Below are positions 5,587-9,026 of a stretch of DNA of 9,026 bases, in pieces. The notes under the pieces are model-generated. The model was not told the origin of the DNA and made no database searches. It saw nothing but the letters and a program-made list of their open reading frames with translations. Numbering within the stretch: position 1 is the stretch's first letter; the number at the start of each line of letters is the position of its first letter. The stretch is from positions 1 through 9,026 of the forward strand of contig DJYW01000183.1 in assembly GCA_002450255.1 (NCBI GenBank), read 5' to 3'. Made by a program: the position numbers and the translations under genes. This DNA comes from Gammaproteobacteria bacterium UBA6968 (GTDB lineage: Bacteria; Pseudomonadota; Gammaproteobacteria; Pseudomonadales; Azotimanducaceae).

Positions 5587-7377
5587 CTACTGACCGCCTG
5601 CTGCCTGCTCCTCGCCTGTGGTCGGCAGCACCCGGTAAGTAATGGCACCAAACAGCATTTCGTCCCAGGACTGCTGACCCCATGGCACCTCGCGATTCGG
5701 ATCCGGATTAGCCGGATTACGCGCTGAGTTATCCCACCAAGTACGATGCACAATACGTGTCCCCGCGGGTAGGAACTTCGGCTCAGTCAGCTCATAGGTG
5801 GTCTGCCAGTTAAAGTCATAACGCGGCACCGAGAGTAATTTTTCAGAGCTGCCATCGGGATATTCGGCGACAAATTCGGAAGCCTTGCCGCGATAGTGTG
5901 CGTGAGGTAGCAGGGTGTAAACCAAAATATCGTCCTGCACCATACGCGCCACGCTCTCTTCGTGATTTGCGGCGCCGGCAGGAATACGAATACGCGGATT
6001 CAGTAATGTCATGGATTGCAGTTCGTGTTGCGGCGCTACGTCATACAGATATATGCCTAGATGCGATACATCAGTAGTGGCCCGGCCCGCCGTGGTGTAA
6101 TGCATTTGGAATTCAATGGTTGAACCCGCGGGCAACAACACCCCGGTATTATCCGGGTAGGGCCGCCCGTTGCCGCCGGGCACGTAGCCACCCAAACTGC
6201 CGCCGCTACCACGCTTCAATCGTCCTGTTCGCCGGCCGCTGGTTTCTAATTCGCCAAACGTAGTAATGACATGGTGCAGCACGGTGCGATCGCCAGGAAT
6301 GATTTCTGTTGCGCGAACCCATACGTCTTCCTGCAGCGGGTTGTTGACCATCTTGTATTTATAGTCAACCACGCCGCTGGCGGGCACATCCTCAGCAGGA
6401 ATCTCAATGATTACGTCCGGCTCACCTAACGACCACTGAGGCCAGTTGGTTTGTTGCATGGCAAGCGCATCGGCACCCTCGCCGCGAGGTGCGCCGGCTT
6501 CGATCCAGTGTACCAGCGTGCGGGTTTGTGCATCGCTTAAGCCACGGTTGTTGCTGAACTCGCCATAATGCGGATCGGCATGCCAAGGCGGCATGCGCTG
6601 GGTACGCACCACCTCACGGATCATCGGCGCGAAACCCCGTACCATGTTGTAATTGCTCATCGCCCAAGGGCCGATCCCGCCGGGTCGGTGACAGCTGACA
6701 CACTTCTCCATGAGAATCGGTGCAATGTCGTCGCTGTAAGAAATCCGCGCGTGCTGCTCGCGGCGCGCCAGCTCTGGAAAAGCCAACGCGCAATCTGTAG
6801 ACGCCGCTAGTTCGGCTGCCACTGGGCCCAAACCCTGTGCACTCAACTCACCACTTAGGCTATTTTGACCGCCAACAAGTTTACGCAGAATGACATCCGC
6901 GCCCGCAGCATCGCCACGGTAGACGTAATGCCAAGTCGCGGGATCGATAATCAGGGTTTCGCCCGCTTGCCGAAGCCGTAACGACTCACCGATAAGCTGA
7001 GTACGATCTAGCAAAATCGGCACTTGGCTGGCGTTGTCGCTAAGCTGCGCGGGTGCGTCACCAAGGTCAGAGTTAATAAGCAGAAACTCGACTCCTTGTT
7101 CACGATAGGTCGCTTGTAGCGCATTCAGCTGCGCAACGTTGTCCTCTGTTGCCTCGCATTGCGCGCTATGCGCCATGAGTACGATGGCCGGTGCATCGGC
7201 AAAATAGTGTAATTCGTGAGATCCGCCGCTTTGATCCATCAACCGAAAATTTTCAACTCGCTCCGACCCCGACGTAGCCACCACATTGGCGCTGGCTAAC
7301 AGCATCGGCACCGCAACCCAGGCATATAACTTCGTAACAAGCCCGGACTTGTTAGCGCTCCCGTTCGTTTTAGTCAT
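5587..7377 (-). CDS. Exported three-module redox protein: redoxin-like, cytochrome c, copper type II monooxygenase-like
   Basis: The frame is open from 7536, but ATG 7377 is chosen: GAGGAGAGG precedes it and the protein then begins with a signal peptide (lysine-containing n-region, hydrophobic 18-33, likely cleavage after A34). The mature chain of the 596-residue protein carries three modules. Residues about 40-180 resemble AhpC/redoxin domains with a single cysteine, C74 (AHSAQCEATEDN). Residues about 213-300 hold one c-type heme site, CVSCH (C226, C229, H230), with M262 (RMPPW) as a possible sixth ligand. Residues about 330-590 resemble the peptidylglycine/dopamine monooxygenase fold. Their candidate copper ligands are H368-H369 (LHHVI), H426 (QMHY), H492 and H494 (PHAHY) and M574 (WDEML). 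The protein should act in the periplasm with heme and copper as redox centres; its reaction is unknown. Similar multi-module proteins are annotated in acidobacteria and marine gammaproteobacteria, from memory. Confidence 0.85.
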   Translation of the reverse strand: MTKTNGSANKSGLVTKLYAWVAVPMLLASANVVATSGSERVENFRLMDQSGGSHELHYFADAPAIVLMAHSAQCEATEDNVAQLNALQATYREQGVEFLLINSDLGDAPAQLSDNASQVPILLDRTQLIGESLRLRQAGETLIIDPATWHYVYRGDAAGADVILRKLVGGQNSLSGELSAQGLGPVAAELAASTDCALAFPELARREQHARISYSDDIAPILMEKCVSCHRPGGIGPWAMSNYNMVRGFAPMIREVVRTQRMPPWHADPHYGEFSNNRGLSDAQTRTLVHWIEAGAPRGEGADALAMQQTNWPQWSLGEPDVIIEIPAEDVPASGVVDYKYKMVNNPLQEDVWVRATEIIPGDRTVLHHVITTFGELETSGRRTGRLKRGSGGSLGGYVPGGNGRPYPDNTGVLLPAGSTIEFQMHYTTAGRATTDVSHLGIYLYDVAPQHELQSMTLLNPRIRIPAGAANHEESVARMVQDDILVYTLLPHAHYRGKASEFVAEYPDGSSEKLLSVPRYDFNWQTTYELTEPKFLPAGTRIVHRTWWDNSARNPANPDPNREVPWGQQSWDEMLFGAITYRVLPTTGEEQAAGGQ

Positions 7378-7430
7378 TGGTATTCCTCTCCTCTGTCGCA
7401 CTTCTAATCTTCTTGTTGTGTAATTCTTAC

Positions 7431-7461
7431 GGTGCCTGCATGGGGCATAGATGGTGCCTGC
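7431..7461. repeat. Direct repeat GGTGCCTGC with 22-base period upstream of the redox gene
   Basis: GGTGCCTGC occurs at 7431-7439 and again at 7453-7461, two DNA turns apart. Between the copies is the small palindrome ATG-GGG-CAT (7440-7448). The pair sits 54-84 bases upstream of the redox protein's start, the usual place for an activator or repressor bound to one face of the helix. The rest of the gap 7378-7569 shows no gene and no clear sigma70 promoter. Confidence 0.45.
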
Positions 7462-7569
7462 CTTGCTCGGTCTTACCGTTTGTTTTCTCTTTGCCGGGCT
7501 GTCTTTTGTAAGGCTGGGATGTCCCGCCAGCCGCATGCCGTTGGCAAATCTAACGCTGCGCTTAAGCTC

Positions 7570-8727
7570 CTATATCCCTAAGTCCTGCAGGTTATAGTCA
7601 CGGATCGCTTGTCTGGCCTCGGCATTCCATTCGTAGCCGACATCGTGCAGCGGCTCGTAACGATACGGCACCTCATTCGGATAACGTTGTTGGCGCGCTG
7701 CAATGCCGTAACTGATCACACGCGAACGTTCTGCAATGCGCTCAGCGGTATAGATCTCCACATCATTGTGAATACCGCCACCTTCTACACCCAAAACCGA
7801 ACTGCGGCGGTGGAATCCCATGTTGACCGTAGTACGCATTTTGTCGCTTGTGTTAGCAAACGAGCCATGGACGGCCTGCCGACTCACGATGGCGACATCG
7901 CCAGGATCGCAAATTAACGGCACTGCCTCCGGCAATCGATCCGATCCAACCGCTTCAACTCGCGCTTTAATGTCCATTCTGCCTTTTTGGTGTGACCCAG
8001 GGACCACCCATAAACCATTGGCTGCATCGCAACCGAAGATTTGCGCCATCATGTTGAAGCCGTGCGTATGAGCATCTAGATCCGGGCTATCCCAGTGCGT
8101 AAACGCATCCTGATGCCATGCCACCGAGCCACCTAGGCGCGGATGCTTGACCCACATGGATTCGTTAAAGGGGACAAAATCATCGCCGTTGATCGCTGCG
8201 GCCAGGCGCAACAAGTCCGGATGTCCGTACAGGCGTAGGCAGGCATCTGAAAACTGTAGCGAGCCCAACACCACTTGCAGCACATACTCCGGCGCATCAT
8301 CGGGCAAATCGGGTTCTATCATTTTGGCGGGATGGCGGCCATGCGCGTGATCAGTGCCACCCAATGGATCGCTGAGTGGGCGCACCCACGAAAAACTGCG
8401 TGCTCGACAGTCCAGACCCAGCGGCGGCCGGCCCTGAGAGTCTACTTTGGCCCCTGGCCCAGCCGGGGCGCGTTCCCAGACTGTCTGAACATCGCGAGCC
8501 AGATCATCTAGTTCGTCCTGTCGCAACAGACCGGTCAACACGTAAAAGCCATACGCATCGTATGCCGCAAGGATGTCCGGGTGAATATTGCCGGCGGAGT
8601 CGTAACGCAGTGGGCCGCGATTACGTAGCGTTAACGCTCGTGCAGTGCCGTCGGCCTGATAGGCTGCCATAGCCTCCGAGTGATCGCCGTAGTCGGTTGC
8701 CGCCACGGAATACATTGAAAATGCCAT
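7570..8727 (-). CDS. Phytanoyl-CoA dioxygenase (PhyH) family protein, Fe(II)/2-oxoglutarate oxygenase
   Basis: This 385-residue cytosolic protein belongs to the PhyH family of non-heme iron oxygenases, which couple 2-oxoglutarate decarboxylation to substrate hydroxylation. The iron triad is visible. H205 and D207 lie in AWHQDAFTHWD, and H287 is in RQAVHGSFANTS. R298, which should bind 2-oxoglutarate, follows H287 by 11 residues, the same spacing as H264-R275 in human phytanoyl-CoA hydroxylase. GLWVVPGSHQKG (238-249) is the typical strand-turn of the family. The N-terminal 50 residues and the C-terminal 70 make it longer than many bacterial members of about 280-300 residues. A strong AGGAGG Shine-Dalgarno sequence supports ATG 8727; methionine 5 is an alternative. 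It is followed on the same strand, after 192 bases, by the copper/heme redox gene. The family is secure; whether the substrate is an acyl-CoA or a small metabolite is open. Confidence 0.92.
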   Translation of the reverse strand: MAFSMYSVAATDYGDHSEAMAAYQADGTARALTLRNRGPLRYDSAGNIHPDILAAYDAYGFYVLTGLLRQDELDDLARDVQTVWERAPAGPGAKVDSQGRPPLGLDCRARSFSWVRPLSDPLGGTDHAHGRHPAKMIEPDLPDDAPEYVLQVVLGSLQFSDACLRLYGHPDLLRLAAAINGDDFVPFNESMWVKHPRLGGSVAWHQDAFTHWDSPDLDAHTHGFNMMAQIFGCDAANGLWVVPGSHQKGRMDIKARVEAVGSDRLPEAVPLICDPGDVAIVSRQAVHGSFANTSDKMRTTVNMGFHRRSSVLGVEGGGIHNDVEIYTAERIAERSRVISYGIAARQQRYPNEVPYRYEPLHDVGYEWNAEARQAIRDYNLQDLGI

Positions 8728-8730
8728 TAT

Positions 8731-8738
8731 CTCCTCCT
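8731..8738 (-). promoter_or_regulatory. Strong ribosome binding site of the PhyH gene
   Basis: The minus strand reads AGGAGGAG followed by ATA and ATG 8727, near-perfect complementarity to the 16S rRNA 3' end. It fixes the start and predicts efficient translation. Confidence 0.8.
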
Positions 8739-8761
8739 CTAATCAGTCCGGACCTGCCAAG

Positions 8762-8799
8762 GACCGCTTGTATCAATCAGACAGAAGGGTCGAGCGGTC
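8762..8799. repeat. Inverted repeat GACCGCT / AGCGGTC upstream of the PhyH gene
   Basis: GACCGCT (8762-8768) and AGCGGTC (8793-8799) are perfect inverted 7-mers separated by 24 bases, 35-72 bases upstream of the PhyH start. This could be a pair of half-sites for a regulator or a leader hairpin. No convincing sigma70 promoter was found in 8728-8940. Confidence 0.3.
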
Positions 8800-8841
8800 T
8801 CGTCTTTGGGCTTCACGCATACACTGCTGCGGGCCTTTTTC

Positions 8842-8863
8842 GCAACTAATGCGACTAACGCAG
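8842..8863. repeat. Short tandem repeat of 9-base unit GCRACTAAY
   Basis: GCAACTAAT (8842-8850) is followed directly by GCGACTAAC (8851-8859) and then GCAG, so 2.4 copies of a 9-base unit lie in the region between the right-edge gene and the PhyH gene. It is too short to assign a role. Confidence 0.3.
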
Positions 8864-8940
8864 CTTTGGCTCAGGGCACAGACTTGTTTCGTTATCGATT
8901 CCCCTGAATCGAACCTCTCGCCTCGGATCCCGTGCAGGCC

Positions 8941-9026
8941 CTAAGCTTGTTCGTGGGACGCTGCTGACGTAGCCTCCGCCGTTTCCACAAAGAGGTCAAG
9001 CTTGATAGTCGGCGCGCCCTCGCGCC
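8941..9026 (-). CDS. 3' end of a minus-strand gene cut by the window edge
   Basis: One minus-strand frame is open from the right edge to TAG at 8941-8943. Its last 27 residues read REGAPTIKLDLFVET followed by AEATSAASHEQA. The first part looks like a protein beta-strand, and the alanine-rich polar tail looks like an ordinary disordered C-terminus. The other two minus frames stop soon or give an arginine-rich nonsense-like translation. The fragment is too short to name a family. It lies on the same strand as the PhyH gene and upstream of it, so it could belong to the same transcription unit, but the 213-base gap makes that uncertain. Confidence 0.5.
   Translation of the reverse strand, partial: REGAPTIKLDLFVETAEATSAASHEQA

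Noticed and set aside
7378..7536. N-terminal extension of the redox protein to ATG 7536
   Set aside because: It would bury the signal peptide behind about 50 basic residues and ignore the GAGGAGAGG site before ATG 7377.
8895..8912. Inverted repeat TCGATT-CCCCTG-AATCGA downstream of the right-edge gene, as a terminator
   Set aside because: The stem is short and AT-rich, and no U-run follows on the minus strand.
1..9026. Mobile element, CRISPR array, phage or toxin-antitoxin system
   Set aside because: No transposase or integrase, no regularly spaced repeats and no paired small genes of that type were seen.

Overview
The window looks like chromosomal DNA of a Gram-negative bacterium, most likely an aerobic, probably marine gammaproteobacterium of the Halieaceae/Cellvibrionales kind. 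This is an inference. It rests on moderate GC, clear AGGAGG-type ribosome binding sites, two exported proteins, and a set of lipid- and oxidation-related families common in such genomes. No rRNA, tRNA, transposase, phage gene or CRISPR array was seen.

Layout, left to right. Positions 1-204 hold the end of an unidentified upstream unit, a strong and probably bidirectional terminator (73-106) and a second hairpin (158-198). A two-gene minus-strand operon follows: a small conserved cysteine-containing protein (1738-2046) and an AMP-forming acyl-CoA synthetase (205-1728). It is read from a good sigma70-like promoter at 2090-2118. Divergent to it is an LLM-type, F420-dependent-like oxidoreductase (2315-3373). 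The two divergent first genes share an identical 10-base ribosome-binding leader at the same distance from ATG. A convergent gap (3374-3652) separates this from an exported alpha/beta hydrolase on the minus strand (3653-4666). That hydrolase is divergent to a DJ-1/PfpI (isonitrile-hydratase-like) protein on the plus strand (4842-5456). The gap 5457-5586 between two converging genes is packed with three hairpins. Then come two minus-strand genes: a three-module exported redox protein (5587-7377: redoxin-like, cytochrome c, copper monooxygenase-like) and a phytanoyl-CoA dioxygenase family protein (7570-8727). The last 86 bases appear to hold the 3' end of another minus-strand gene.

How the genes may work together. 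Acyl-CoA synthetase, small partner protein and LLM oxidoreductase form a plausible divergent module acting on a CoA-activated lipid, steroid- or terpenoid-like acid. The PhyH protein, the secreted hydrolase and the copper/heme protein fit a broader picture of oxidative degradation of hydrophobic substrates. No substrate can be read from the sequence, and nothing proves a single pathway.

The most interesting object is the redoxin/cytochrome c/copper protein. It keeps a complete set of candidate copper ligands equivalent to those of peptidylglycine/dopamine monooxygenases, joined in one exported chain to a single heme site and a one-cysteine redoxin domain.
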